From NCBI RefSeq assembly GCF_030272615.1, contig NW_026729201.1, positions 62,001 through 126,000 on the forward strand: a DNA stretch of 64,000 nucleotides, given 5' to 3'. The first letter of the stretch is position 1. Every line of letters begins with the position of its first letter. Source of the DNA: Cryptomeria japonica (taxonomy: Eukaryota > Streptophyta > Pinopsida > Cupressales > Cupressaceae). A program made the translations under genes and the position numbers. The notes below the pieces were generated by a model. The model saw only the letters and a list, made by a program, of their open reading frames with translations. It had not been told where the DNA came from and ran no database searches. Positions 47,409 through 61,509 of this stretch are shown here, piece by piece.

Positions 47409-47422
47409 ATCTCCCCCTTTGG
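47409..47422 (-). other. Copia polypurine tract
   Basis: CCAAAGGGGGAGAT on the minus strand, directly before the LTR start TGTTGG. Confidence 0.8.
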
Positions 47423-48031
47423 CATTGATGGAAATACTCATGTGGAAAATGGTCATGGTTTCAACAGCCGGTTTCATCCTGCCCTGCTCCCCTTGAGCTG
47501 AATATGCAAAGTACTTCAATACTCCAAATTCTTTGTAACTCCCCCTAATGTATGCAACTCTTCATTCTTTTTCACATGTATACTACTCCTCCTTTGACAT
47601 CAATGCCCAAAAAAAACATGTCAAAGAATAAGTACTGTACACTAAATAACTCCAAAAATGTCTTACCGGAGCTTGACCAGTTTCAAGATTTTCGGAGAAG
47701 ATTTCTCCAATAATTCCATATAAGTATCCCAACTAGTTTTGAATGTGTCGGAGATAGATACAAGTCCACTTAGTAAAAATTCAAGTGATTCTTTCTCATT
47801 AACTTATGTTGGTGTGGGATTTCTCAGCATATCCATGCATTCCTTCTTATGTCAAAATTTGTCCATCAATAGATTTTGTCAGTGAAATTAGTCCATCAAA
47901 AGAGTTAGTAATACTAGCAATCTTCTCTTGTATCTCTTTTATCTTTTTATCTACATTTGTTGTAAGTATCTCGATATTGCAACATACCCTGTATATATTA
48001 TTACATTGTTTCAAAGAATTTTCTATCAAAA
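47423..48031 (-). pseudogene. Downstream region of the Copia element with ORF remnant
   Basis: Minus-strand pieces encode a helical Lys/Glu-rich segment (47,847-48,029) and, further on, TSWDTYMELLEK-SPKILKL-like sequence near 47,670-47,720. They are separated by stops. The position between pol remains and the PPT suggests an extra 3' ORF known from some plant Copia elements, but I cannot name it. Integrase core, RT and RNase H, which should precede it, are missing. Confidence 0.35.
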
Positions 48032-48774
48032 TTAGCTTCTCCTCAATCTTTTCTTCTCTCTCTCAATGATCTGATCAAAAGTGGCTTTCTTAGCCAAAGT
48101 GAATTTTTCAAGTGCTTGTCCGTTAGAGATCTGTTGTAAGGATTGAAAACATACTGGATTATGAGGTTTAACAATCTTGGGTAAATCTCTGACAGCATGT
48201 GTCGAACTGATCTTCACTATGCAATCAAAGTTTACATGACACATCCTCTTATGCCATAACTAGTTTTCATCAATCTGAGCAATCAAACAAGAATTTTCAC
48301 TAGAGTTCAAATGGAAGATATTTTCTTTGGTCTGGGTTCCAAAAGAAATTTCCAATCCAGATCTATTGCTGATCTTGCATTTTCCATTCTTGAATTGCAA
48401 ATGAAATCCTCTATCCACCATCTGACCTACACTTAAAAGGTTATGCTTTAAGCCTTCAACATAATAAACATTATCAATATTAGTCTTACCATTCAATGAT
48501 ATTGATCCTTTGGCTTTGATCCTACATGCGTTGTTGTCTCCAAATCTGACTAGTCTACCATCAAATTCTTGCAGTGTTAGAAATTTTCTCTTGTCACCGG
48601 TCATGTGATGTGAGCATCCACTATCTATAACCCATTCATCATTTTCTTCAATTTTAGCAATGAAAGCCTTCTCCTCAGTATGAGTTGCTTCAATGATAGG
48701 TTCCAGAGAATCATCCTTGATAGAAATACAGACCCAATCTTTACCTGAGCTTCCATTATCGGTTCCATTTATAG

Positions 48775-48812
<38 letters not shown>

Positions 48813-49820
48813 CCAGCATAATAACATGATTTATCCTTATTACTTCTAAATCTAGGCTTGTGATATTCCAGATTAGGCTTATAACTCCTCATAAATCTTT
48901 CATGATTCCTAGCAGCTCTTTCAAGACCTCTAGAAGCAAAATGACCAATATTATTGCATGAAAAACATTTAAAAGGGACTTTTCCTTTATACTTACTTCC
49001 AACCGATCCTTTAGGAATTCATTCTAAGAAATCAAGGCTTCCAACTCTTCAAGTTCTCTGTCTTCCCTTTCAATGCCTCCAAATATTTAGCATACAACTT
49101 CTTCCAATCTATCTTCTTCTTACCAGAGGCAGATGCTTTAAATGTAGTTTCAGTTTTAGTAGCACTCTGATCTCCAAGTTCCTCAAGCTCAGGAGCAGTA
49201 AATTTCCCAAGTAATCCACCTCTAGTAAAATGGGTACTTGACATTGTTTGAAGTTCATTAATTGCTGTAGCCTTCATATTGTAAGCTGGAAGTAGAACTC
49301 TCAAAATCTTTGACACAACTTCATCCTCACTAACTGATCTGCCATAAGATTTGATTCCCATGACAATTTCATTTACTCTATCCATGAAAGAACTAATCTT
49401 CTCATCTTCTTCCATCTTCAAATTTTCATATCTCACCCGGAAACCTTCAAATTTTTCAATCTTTATTGCTTGGTCACCTTTATAAAGAGTTTCAAGATTC
49501 AACCAGATCTTCTTTGCATTCTCTAACTCTATGACATTCAATAAATTTTCATCATATAAGGCACTCAAAAATGCTTCACTCAACAATGCTTCTTTTGCTC
49601 TAACATCATTTTAAGCTCTCTTCTGTTCATGAGCAAGTGTCGGTATTCCAAAATTAGGATCATGAGGTATATACCCTTTCTCCACTATCTCCCAAACTTT
49701 AGCTCCAAGACATCTCAGATGAATCCTTATTCGCTCCTTCCATATTTAATAATTTGTACCATCAAATATGAGACTCTCCTTTTGATAGGGATTGAATGTA
49801 GAACTTGATGCTAATGTCAT
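48032..49820 (-). pseudogene. Ty1-copia gag, protease and pre-integrase region
   Basis: The frame starts at ATG 49,820 on the minus strand. LIFDGTNY-IWKERI (about 49,770) and the segment at 49,032-49,586 (AKKIWLNLETLYKGD, MDRVNEIVMGI) are the UBN2-type Copia gag. A zinc knuckle CFSCNNIGHFASR (about 48,930-48,966) has lost its last Cys. The protease follows at 48,260-48,892 with WVIDSGCSHHMTGDK (catalytic Asp-Ser-Gly), then NVYYVEGLKHNLLSVGQ. The GAG-pre-integrase motif CHVNFD...LPKI is at about 48,160-48,244. An 11-residue Asp run encoded by (GAT)n interrupts the protease N-terminus. The reading breaks at several stops and frame changes, and pol beyond the pre-integrase is absent, so it is inactive. 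Confidence 0.8.
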
Positions 49821-49862
49821 CGGATCTCCTCAAGCGGTTAAGCTTCTACAGAGAGGACCTTT

Positions 49863-49873
49863 CTCTGATACCA
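49863..49873 (-). other. Copia primer-binding site (initiator Met tRNA type)
   Basis: TGGTATCAGAG on the minus strand, two bases inside the LTR end; the standard plant Copia PBS. Confidence 0.85.
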
Positions 49874-49875
49874 AT

Positions 49876-51104
49876 TGTTGGAATGATCTGATACTGGGAG
49901 AAAACTAAGAGGGGGGTGAATTAGTTTTCTCACAAGTATAGCAGTTAATACAAATTATAAGATTAATACTGGAGCACAACACAATGAAGGATAAAGCATG
50001 AAAGCACAATACACATGACACTAATATTTTTTACATGGAAAACTTGCTAAAGGGAAAAACCACGGTGGGAAACCCTACCCAAAATCAGATAATACTTCTG
50101 CAGCAGTATGTGAAATAATTACAATGGGGATTGCACTTGCAATCAAGACAACAACCTAGAGCTCACTACTCATCATAAAGAGAGAAATCTCACTGACTTA
50201 TAAAGCATTAGACTACAATCCGAAAAAAATGAACTCTGAAAGTAGCATCTACTAATGCTTGATACAGTTTCGGTTAAGCATAGATGTCTGCCCTACAACA
50301 CAAAATCCTTCTGATCCCTTCGCTGAAAGATATGACTTTATTCACACATAAGCCTTTCTTTGATAATGTAGACATAACCATCAATCCCAAAAACTATCGA
50401 TACCAAAATTACATGAATAAGTCACCTATAAATATAGATCATCAACCTTATTGATAAGGTCAGCTAAACCCTAAACCCCAAAACCCATCATTACAAAAAT
50501 TACATCACATGATACCATCAGACCAATATTATGATTTACATTACATAGCATGGACCTAATTCAAATTCTCAAACTATTATATTTGCGAAAATTTTGCTAA
50601 GACCAAAATCCAACATGTTTCACCAACCAGTAGAAACCCTCAGTGCAATAACACAAAAAGTCTAACCGGATCCAAATAGAAATATCATAACATCATGCTA
50701 CCCAATGCAAAATCACCAAATAGTTAGGATACAATCAAGAAGCAACTTCAACATGATAAAAACCGATTCCATAAGTTGAGCCAAAATCATCTAACCAAAT
50801 CATCAAATATCGTTAATTAGTAAAGCTAACCGTTATCAAGAAATATTAACCGAGAACATAAGCGATAGCTACTAGAGTACCAAATAATGAACCAACAGAA
50901 TATGGCAAGCATATAACCATCCTAAAGAAGCATCCAAACCTAAATCCAAGGATTTGATCATACCAGATCAGAATCAAAGCCAAAACCAAGATGAACACCA
51001 AGTCTAACTAGGATAGGTCCAACTAGGATAACAGAACCATATCCAACTGGGATACACTATTTACATCAATGACAACACTTAACCAGATCTAGCATATGCC
51101 AATA
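49876..51104 (-). mobile_element. Copia 5' LTR (minus orientation)
   Basis: It ends ATTCCAACA next to the PBS. The U5 has GGTTTTTCCCTTTAGCAAG and TAATTCACCCCCCTCTTAG. The start is placed at TATTGGCATATG (51,104), read as a mutated TGTTGG. At about 1.23 kb it is longer than, and clearly diverged from, the LTR at 46,765-47,408/33,532-33,814. Confidence 0.55.
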
Positions 51105-51227
51105 ATCCGAGGATAGGGAGAAAGAATAGAGATAGGGAGATATAGGAGGGGAGAGAGGAAGAATAGTGATAGGGAGAGGGAATTGAGAGAGAGGGAGACA
51201 AAATTGAGAGAAAGAAAAAGGGAATGG

Positions 51228-51282
<55 letters not shown>

Positions 51283-51541
51283 GAGAGAGTAAGAGAAATG
51301 GAGGGGGATGGGGAGGGAGAGGGAGATAATGAGAGAGAGAGAGACACTTAAGAGAGGGGGAGAGAGTAAGAGATGGAGATGCGAGAGGGAGAGAAAGAGA
51401 GATCCCAAGTGAAAGATGAAAAGAGAGGGATATACCAAAGAGAGAGAGTGGGTGAGGGAGATGGTAAAGAGAGGGAGAGATACCTAAGAGGGATAGACCT
51501 AAGAGAGAGAGGGGGAATGCAAGGAAGAGACCAAGGAGATA
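51105..51541. repeat. GA-rich tract (left inverted arm, outer part)
   Basis: GGGAGAGA/GATAGGGAG words with a pure (GA)n run at about 51,232-51,280 and CCTAAGAG punctuation near 51,480-51,505. Ser/Leu/Pro ORFs on the minus strand are artefacts. Confidence 0.85.
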
Positions 51542-52745
51542 ATGCTGATATGAGCATGCTAATTACTGAAATTTAACTATGTCTGAAATTTATATGAATA
51601 CTCTAAAAACTAGAATCTACATTATATCTCCTAGAGATCTAGAACCACTCTCAAACATCTTGACAATATATACATAAAATATAACTTAAAGTATAAGAAA
51701 GGAAAAAGACAAATAAAACTGTGAAGGAAAAAGACAAAAAAATTGCATGGAATTTATTTGGCATGCGCCTTATTTGGCATGCCCCAAATATGGCGCGTGA
51801 CAAATAAGGCTTGCACCAAATGTATTTTCAATTTTTTCTCCATTTGGTGCATGCCAAATGTGTCTCCTTTTGAAACACCAAGCCTAATGCTTGGATTTAC
51901 CTAGGGCATCCAACCCAATGGGTTGGACACCCTTCTTAGGCCTCAGACATGTTTTCCAGCAAATATTGAAAATTTTCTTTTTTGTTTGTGCTCTCCATTA
52001 GGTTTTCACGTGTTTCAATGTGATAAAAAAAAACACCATAAAATCATCAAGCTCTCTCTTAGCTATCCAACCATATAGTTCTTTTCAAATTTTGATAATG
52101 TTAAGGTCTTCATCCATAATTTCTTTTGTTAGTGTGTTCAATTTTTGTCAAAAACCAACATGACATATTTTGGCCATAGATTTTTAATTGTTTATCCAAT
52201 TTTGAAAAAAATTACATTTTTAGAAACTAGATTCCATTCTACACAATTTTTAAAAAAAAAATCTGATTTTTGATTAGTTTTCATAAATTTTTTTGGGGAG
52301 CATGCTCAAATTTATGTGTTCTAGGATGTGTCTACTTCAGAAATCCGTAAAAATTCAAATATTCATTAAAAAATAACCCAAAAAATCTAGCATAAACTTC
52401 AATGTGTTATCTACTTTCTCACTGTAGCAATTTGAAAAATTATAAAAAAAAAGTTTACTTTTTAGGGGCACCACATTTCATGCTATGTTATTTTTTTCTG
52501 AAAAAACAGGAGCCCCCTTTTTGAAACCCTTAATCTCCTCCATTTTCAAAACAAATTAGCAGTTTAGAAAGTAGATTTAGAGCACCTACTTTTGTTCTTG
52601 TTGCATCTTCAAATTTTGAGTGTACCTATCTTCAATTTCTCATCGAAGTTCAGACTTTGCTGATTTCAGATAAAAAAAGGTGGCATCTTAAGACCCCTTT
52701 TTGGTCCCCCATCTTTGTACACTTACCCTTGACATGTGTGAGTAG
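51542..52745 (+). repeat. Left inverted arm with dispersed repeat R1, copy 2
   Basis: Pairs with the reverse complement of 57,845-59,150. Matching landmarks are ACTGAAATTTAACTA vs TCAAATTTCAGT, AAACATCTTGACAATATATA vs its complement near 59,020-59,045, the CCTAGGGCATCCAACCCAA block (51,900) vs 58,675-58,700, and CCCCCATCTTTGTACACTTACCC (52,708-52,730) vs GGGTAAGTGCACAAAGATGG (57,846). It includes repeated TTTGGCATGC phrases at 51,768-51,860. Confidence 0.7.
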
Positions 52746-53149
52746 GGGATCTAAGTACACCTACCATGGATCATGGATACAGATGAAAATGACCTAGGAT
52801 TGCAAGGTTAAAGCCATCTTATATAATACATTTTGAGATTTAATAACAGACGAGAATATTGTTCTAAGGAATTTAATAACTTTTGTAAGAATACAAGTGT
52901 TATTATGGAAAACAATAATATGCTACCTTGATGGGATGGAGTTAAAAATAGGATGAACCAAACCTTCATGGAAAGAGCCAAAAAAAAATTTTTGGTTTAG
53001 ATAAGGTGGGAAAAGGGTCTCTCATCAAATGTTACAACATCAAAATAAGTAGATCAAAAAATAGCATAGTCAGTTGTACCATGCAACACAAAGAGGCTAA
53101 TAGAGAAAATAACAAAATAGAACCATAAAAAGATAAGATCCAAACACAT
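52746..53149. other. No clear gene; probably upstream Copia remains
   Basis: Many stops on all frames. A few phrases before the integrase motifs may belong to the same element as 53,150-55,180. Confidence 0.35.
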
Positions 53150-55180
53150 AGACTAGATAGAATTTAGATTGTGGAGGTTCATAAAAGCCAAAAGTAAGTC
53201 AAGCGTTGCATTGTTTAATAGATGTTCTTGGGTAAAATTTGTGAGCACTTAATGTTACTTGATAAATAGATCTCCTTATAAGGTTCCATATTCTCGAGTT
53301 CTACTTATGATGATTGTTTTCACATGCCTAAGAAAGAGATCCAAACTAGAACCAAAAGCATTAAAATGAATCTTCAGTAGATATAGTAAAAAATGTTAAT
53401 GGTTATAAGATTTATAATCCTCTAACCTTGAAACTTGATGTCCATCCTAGAGATGTGATTTTTAAGGAATTTAGAGCTATTTTTGTTTCTTAAAAAACAA
53501 AAAGATAAAGAAGGAAAAAAGAGAAGGCATTTCAAATTAAGTCAAGAAGATGCATATATGGAAGAACATAGTTATGAATTAGAGGATATAGAAGAAAAAG
53601 AGGGTTAAAATAGGAGTTCTAAATGGGAATATCTTGAAGAGATTGCAAATGTAGAAGAGAAAGAAGAAGAATCTTGTACTCCTTTGAGAATATCTATAAG
53701 ATAGGTAAATTTAGTTAACATGTATAGAGAACCATATTTTTATTATGTATTCATTTGAGAATATCTATAAAATAAAAAAAATTAGTTAACATGTATATCT
53801 CACTAGTATATTTCTATTATGTGTCTTCCTTGTTAAGTAGTGATGAAGAACCTAAATCCTACAAGCATGCTATTATTTGAGATGATAGTGAGTCTTGTAA
53901 AAAAGCCATGTAGAAGAAGATATGATGTTAGACTCATGTGACATTGAAAATATTATTTATTTTCCCAAAGGAAGGAAATCCATTGGTTATAAATTGGTCT
54001 ATAAGAGTAAATTTAGAGTATATAGTTTATTGAAAGTTACAATGCCATACTATTAGCTAAGGGATATTCTTGAAGAGAGGGAATTGATTTCAAAAAACAC
54101 TCTCTTATTGCTAAATTGTCCTCAATTAGATTTATTTTAATCATAGTTGCTACATATAATACTGAAATAGAGCAAGTGGACAATAAAACTAATATTTTGC
54201 ATGGGAATCTACAAGAGGAAATTTATATATGTAACCTAAAGGTTTCGAAGTAGAAGAAAGGACCACTTGGTTTGCAAATAATGATTTATTTATAGTTTGA
54301 AACAATCATCCTAAATCTCGTATCAAAAGTTTGACTTGTTTGTGTTGAAGTTGAATTTTTTAAGAAGCAAGCAATTTCACTATATTTACATTAGATGTAC
54401 TGATGATCATATACTAATTATTACCTTATATGTGGATATCATATTATTTTTCAATAACAAGAAGGGTATTAAATTAGAGCTAAGAAATCATAATTTAAAT
54501 CCTTTTAAGATGAAATATCTAGGGACAACGAGATATATATTGTGTATGAAAATTAAGAGGAATCATGAGCAAAACAATCTTTGGTTGTCTTAGAATAAAT
54601 ATGTGAATATTATTTTTAAAAAAATTTAATATGTAGGATGTAAGCTAATTAAAATTCCTTTACTATTTTGCACTCATATTACTTTAGATATGCATCTGAA
54701 ATACAAGGATGATTTATATTATTTCTAATGCGTCAAATAATAGTGTTCTTAGTAGCCTAGTGTTTGGATTGTTTTGAACTAGCTATATATTGCCCAAGCA
54801 GTGGGATTATTAAGTATGTTTGTATCTAATATTGGCACAAAGCATTAGAACAATGTGAAGAGGGTACTTATTTATTTGACTTATTATATTATCGATAATA
54901 TATATAATATTTGACATGTAGGGCTTGAGTAATGTAGACTTGGCTAGTGATTTAGATAGTTGGAAGTTGAGTAGTGGTTTTGTTTTACACTTTATTTGTT
55001 GGTATAATGAGTTGGATGAATAAGAGCTAGCTCATTATTACTCTATCCACCATTGATGTTGCATGCATAGGTGCTACCCATGTCTCTAAAGAGGTATTTA
55101 TTTACATAAGTTATGTGTAGGTATTAATTTTCATTGTAGGAAAATTTATATTAGTTGTGAAAATTAAAGTGCAATATGCT
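53150..55180 (+). pseudogene. Ty1-copia pol: integrase tail, reverse transcriptase, RNase H
   Basis: Motifs appear in order across all three frames. Near 53,330 an RSKLEPKALK segment matches the integrase C-terminal part. RT starts at about 53,960 (PKGRKSIGYKLVYKSKF), and further RT signals are ATYNTEIEQVD near 54,150 and YQKFDLFVLKLNF near 54,320. The catalytic box is near 54,430 (LYVDIILFF, so YVDD has become YVDI). Then come KYLGTTRYILCMKIKRN (about 54,510), PDIAQAVGLLS-like sequence (about 54,790) and an RNase H end near 55,040-55,100 (LSTIDVACIGATHVSKE). Numerous stops and frame changes make it a fossil. The 3' end is interrupted at about 55,230 by a minus-strand insertion. Confidence 0.75.
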
Positions 55181-55229
55181 TAGAAAATGTATCATAGTCA
55201 AAGTGCAATATGGTGGTTATTTTGAGGAA

Positions 55230-56090
55230 GGTTAACACTTGGGAAAATGTTTTTGATTACAGGAAAAGCATGTTTTGAAGGGATCCCGAAACCCTTTACA
55301 AAAGCTCCTTAAAAGATAATAGCATTAAGCAACATGAAAAGACAAGCTGCCAAAAAACCGGCATAGTTATGGGCAAAAATCAGCAAAAAGCCCAACAAAA
55401 CCAGCCACATCCAACCATAACATAAAAGAGATAGAAAACAAATTACTTAATGTTTTTTAGGGCATTAGCCAAATTTCCACTAATCCCTTGCAAATCTTTA
55501 ATATTATCCCTAAGCTTAGGGATATCCTTGGAAGAGGCCACAACAACTTTTTTCATGCTTGCCCTTGTTCTTTTCGCCGTACCACTAGGAGCACTTTCCA
55601 CTATTCCTGCCTCTATAGCATCCTCATCAATATCTAGATCCACACGACAGGTTTGGGGGTGCTGGAACCATCAAGGAACTTGGTAATTTCCTCTAAATTC
55701 TTAGTCATAGAGGTAAGGATATTCGGAATCATTAGCAGAAAGTTTTTCATAGCTGTTTTTCCTTCCTCCAGATTATCAATCTGAGCTTCCAGCTTCTCCA
55801 CTTTTTCTTCCATTCCTTTATTCCATCATTCCTAGTTTATTTCAGCTTTCTTCCCTTTCTCTTCCTGCTGCTTATCAGTTTTTTCCAGATTCTTGATTCC
55901 TTCATAAACCCACCTGTCAAAACCCATATGAGCCTCAATTTGGTTTTTGAGTTTATCCAAAATTATCCCCTCTCCAGCTTTATCTTGATCCCTGCTCGAA
56001 TTCTCCCTGTCCTTCTCCTGCTCAGTTTCCTTGTCCTTCTCCTACTCAATTTCCATTTCCCTTTCCTCATTATAATGTTGTAGACTATCT
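55230..56090 (-). pseudogene. LINE-like insertion: coiled-coil ORF and 3' tail
   Basis: Minus-strand reading from about 56,060 gives a Glu/Lys-rich coiled coil (EKDKETEQEKDRENSS, DRWVYEGIKNLEKT, EEKVEKLEAQIDNLEEG). After a frame change near 55,650 an open segment of 66 residues ends in a stop at 55,443. Past this stop lies sequence ending GGGATCCCTTCAAAACATG...CTGTAATCAAAAAC (55,250-55,300), which I recall as similar to a plant L1 3' tail. I interpret it as a LINE-derived insertion into the Copia pol/3' region. The protein's own family is unknown. Confidence 0.4.
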
Positions 56091-56203
56091 TACTAAGCTT
56101 ATGAGAATGAAAAAACTCTCTTGGTGTAGGGAGGTCATGGTCCTCATCTCTTGTATTTGATTGGATTGTTTGTTCCTATCAATGTATTTATAATGTATGA
56201 TAT

Positions 56204-56213
56204 CAAGTGGGAG
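56204..56213 (+). other. Copia polypurine tract
   Basis: AAGTGGGAGA shortly before TGTTAGGATT; typical of a plant Copia 3' end. Confidence 0.6.
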
Positions 56214-56216
56214 AAT

Positions 56217-56869
56217 TTGTTAGGATTAAGCTGGCATCAACCTTGTAAATGATTTTTCATTTATTATTCCAACATTCTTAATAAGGTATCTCTAGATGCC
56301 TTGAGTGTTAATGGTGTAACAATTTTTCACCTGCAGTCTATAAATGTATTCATAAGGGATGAAGTGCTTCGATAGTAAAAAAAATATTATTTGTAACTAA
56401 TTTATTAACTCCTCAAGTGAGGGTAGTTAAAAAGGAATGTCCACTGTAGTTTATGAAGGTGACTTTTGGTTTTGAAGAGAGTCATTTTAGGCACCAAATT
56501 TAATAACTCTATAAATTGGAGCCTCGGGATGAAGGTTTTATATCAAATTTTGACAAGTTCATAAGAGGTGTCAACTTGAAGACAAATGAAGGAGAAAGGA
56601 ACTGTATTGTATTGTAATGTTTCTTTTGAAGATAATACATATTTGGCCTCTCTTTTTGGTGGATTTTTTACAAGGGTATTCAATTTATGTTGTGATATTT
56701 TCATGTAGTTTGCTAAGTTCTTATGTTATCAATTTGTTGAATTGAAATACATATGGTTTTCTACAATTAAGATTGAATGTGTTTCCATTATATAATGAAC
56801 TTAATTTGAGATTTGTAAAATTGATTTTCACATTTCCATCTAGTAGTTGTTTACCTTTTACTCCCAACA
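56217..56869 (+). mobile_element. Candidate 3' LTR of the plus-strand Copia element
   Basis: TGTTAGG...CCCAACA termini, 653 bp, directly downstream of a polypurine tract and on the same strand as the pol fossil at 53,150-55,180. The matching 5' LTR is not visible, so the right end is provisional. Confidence 0.5.
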
Positions 56870-57844
<975 letters not shown>

Positions 57845-59149
57845 GGGGTAAGTGCACAAAGATGGGGGCGCAAAAAGGGATCTTAAGATGCCACTTTTTT
57901 AAAATCAACAAATATTGGTCTTAGATGGTAAAATGAAGATAGTTACACTAAAAATTTGAAGATGCCACAAGAAAAAGAGTTCTAGTGCTTTGAATTTATA
58001 ACAAGAACAAGAGTTGTAGTTCTCTAAATATACTTTCTAATCTATTAATATTTTTTGAAAATGCTGAAGATCAAGGGATTAAAAAAGGAGAGTACACTAA
58101 GTGGTCCTATTTTTTCGAAACAAGATTAATATAGCATTTGGTGTGCACCCCCTAAATTGTTAATTTTTATTTTAAATTTCAAAAATCACTCCAATGAGAA
58201 ATAAGCTAATACCATGTAGTTTATGCCAAATTTTCAACCAAATTTTTAAGGAAGATATGATTTTTTACTTGTTTTTGAGTTGGACACATCTTGAAAAATA
58301 AATTTTTGAAAGTGTTCCACCCTTAAATTTTTTGAAAACTAATTGAAAATCATTTTTTTAAAAATATACTTTATTTCAAAATTTGATGAACAAGTAAAAA
58401 ACTATACTCAAATTACCATAGGTTGGTTTTTTGCAAAAGATGGACACACTTAAAAAACAAATTAAAGATGAAAACTTTAACAAAATCAAAACGTGAAAAC
58501 AATTCTATGGCTAGATAGCTGAAAGATATCTTAACATCATTACATGATATTTTTCTAAATCTAATTTGCATTGAAACATGTGCAAACCTAATGGAGAGCA
58601 TGGCCAAAAGTGTGTGAATTTTTTTTTATAGTTTTTGAAAAAAAAAAATTAGCATGAAATGGCCGTCCAACCCTTTTGGTTGGATGCCCTAGGCAAATCC
58701 AACCCAAAGGGTTAGAATTTCCCAATGTAAATAATTTCGTGCTTCCACCAAATGAAAATGTATTTATATTTAGTGCTAGCCAAATTTGGCAAGCGCCAAA
58801 TGAAAATGCTAAAAATAAAAAATGTATTTTTATAATGCTAGTGCCTAATAGTTGTAGCACCAAATTATTTGCATTGGATCAATTCTCTTTCTCTATATCT
58901 GTCATTATGTCTTCAAGCCAAAATTAATTTCCCAAGAAGAATATATACATAAAATATATCATTTTAAGTATGTCACATTTCAATGTCTTTGTTTTTTCTT
59001 ACACTTTTAAGTTACATATCATGTATATATTGGAAAGATGTTTGAGAGTGATTTAAGATATCTAGGAGTTACAATGTAGATTTTAGGTTTTAAAAGATCT
59101 CATAATTTTTTATAATTAGTCAAATTTCAGTAATCAATAGGCTCTAATC
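57845..59149 (-). repeat. Right inverted arm with dispersed repeat R1, copy 3
   Basis: Reverse-complement homologue of 51,542-52,745 and of 7,880-8,760. It begins GGGTAAGTGCACAAAGATGG and includes the GGATGCCCTAGGCAAATCCA block (58,681-58,700). Confidence 0.7.
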
Positions 59150-59885
<736 letters not shown>

Positions 59886-60062
59886 CCCTTCCTTGTATAT
59901 GATTTAGGTAATTTGGTGTAGCATATAGGGTTTAGTGTGTAGGATTAAGGATATAGCATTTAGGGTTGAGGGTATTGGTATAGGGTTTAGTGTACAAGAT
60001 TGATGGTACACCATTTAGAGTACATAGGGGGTTGAGGGTATTGCTCAGGTTGATAATTACCT
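59886..60062. repeat. Degenerate telomere-like repeat, block 1
   Basis: Variants of (TTTAGGG)n such as TATAGGGTTTAGTGTGTAGG, CATTTAGGGTTGAGGG and GGTATAGGGTTTAGTGTA, about 175 bp. Confidence 0.75.
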
Positions 60063-60534
60063 CTATTTCTCCCTCTCTCTCTCTCTCTCTTTTGTCTCTT
60101 GAACCTCTTTCTCTTTCCCTCTCTCCCTTCTTTAAATGTTTCCCTCCCTCACTTTCCATTTCTATACCTCTCCATCAATTTCTCATTACCCACTTCTCTC
60201 TATCACTCTCTATCTACCTCACTCCTCTCTAGATCTTCATCTATGCCTCTCACCTCTCTCCCCCATCTTGGTATCTTGCCTCTCTATCTATCCCTTCTCT
60301 ACTTCCCTCCCTCCCTCTCTGCCTTCTCTCCATCGCCTCTAACACCTCTCCCTTTATGAACTCTCTCCTTATTTTCTCTCTCTCTACTCCCATCTCTCTC
60401 TCCTCCTTCCCTCACTCCCTCCATGTATACCTCTCCCTCCATCCCTTCTCAGTCCTCTTTGTCTTTGTTCATTTTCTTCTCCTCTTCTCCCTCCCTCCCC
60501 TCTCTAGATCACGACCTCTCCCTCCACTTTATAT
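60063..60534. repeat. CT-rich tract, second block
   Basis: CTCTCTCT, CCCTCCCT and CACCTCTC words; resembles 59,440-59,885, so [CT tract + telomere-like block] seems to occur twice in tandem. Confidence 0.85.
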
Positions 60535-60665
60535 GCTATAGGGTTTAGGGTGTATTAACTATTTAGGGTATAGGTTTTAGGGACTAGGGTGTAGGATATA
60601 CAATTTAGGGTAGAGGGTTTAGGGTTTAGGGTTGAGGGTATTGGTATGGGGTTTAGGAATTAAAA
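60535..60665. repeat. Degenerate telomere-like repeat, block 2
   Basis: Contains AGGGTTTAGGGTTTAGGGTT in near-perfect TTTAGGG register, then GAGGGTATTGGTATGGGGTT, a phrase also found in block 1. Confidence 0.8.
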
Positions 60666-61509
60666 TATATCTGTTTCAATGGATATTAAAATATCTCATT
60701 CCATGTGTAGGAATTCAAATTGAAGTTGAATACTTAAGGAATGGATAATTATGAAGGCATTAATAAAATCTAGAAAATAATATAAGGGGCCTACTAATCT
60801 CAATAGTTGCATGTTAATTAAAGTGAATTCTTCCTAGTTCATGTATTAGTTTTGATTTAATGAATCCTTGAAAATAAAATCATATTGTGCTTTTCTACTA
60901 TGAAAATTAATGAATGAACAAAGATGTTGTTTCCATATATTAAGTTTATTGAATTTGTAACAAATTTCATTCATGTAAAAGATCTAAAGTATGTTGATCA
61001 AATATAAATATTTGGTTCTATTATAATGATAGTTCCTTTGACCACATATTTGGGCCTTAGGAAAAAAATATATAGAAGTTTCTTCTAGTTCTATAAATTC
61101 TAATATATCAAACATTATATATCTAGTTCTAGATTTTTGTATTGATTGGTTGAAACTATGGAGTTCAATGGTATTCATGCAAGATCCTCCCCATATTAAA
61201 GTATCTCCTTATTTTACTAGGATGTTTCATTGAATTAAATTATAGGTATTCAAGATAACATTTTTCAAAGTAACCTCTATAAATTTTTCTAAAATATCTG
61301 AGAGAAAATATTCACAATAGCATATATGTAACAATGTGATGATAATTAATTCCCTTAATTAATTCACAATAGCACTCTGTGGATATCTTGGTTGTTTTAG
61401 GTCTTGGGATCTCTTCTTTGAGTAGGATGTCTCTATTTTGGTTCTCCTTTCTATTTCCAGTCTTTTTATCATTGTAGCTTCTTTTATGCAAACACACTAA
61501 TAAAAAGTG
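60666..61509. other. No gene recognised
   Basis: AT-rich sequence without motifs on either strand. Confidence 0.5.
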
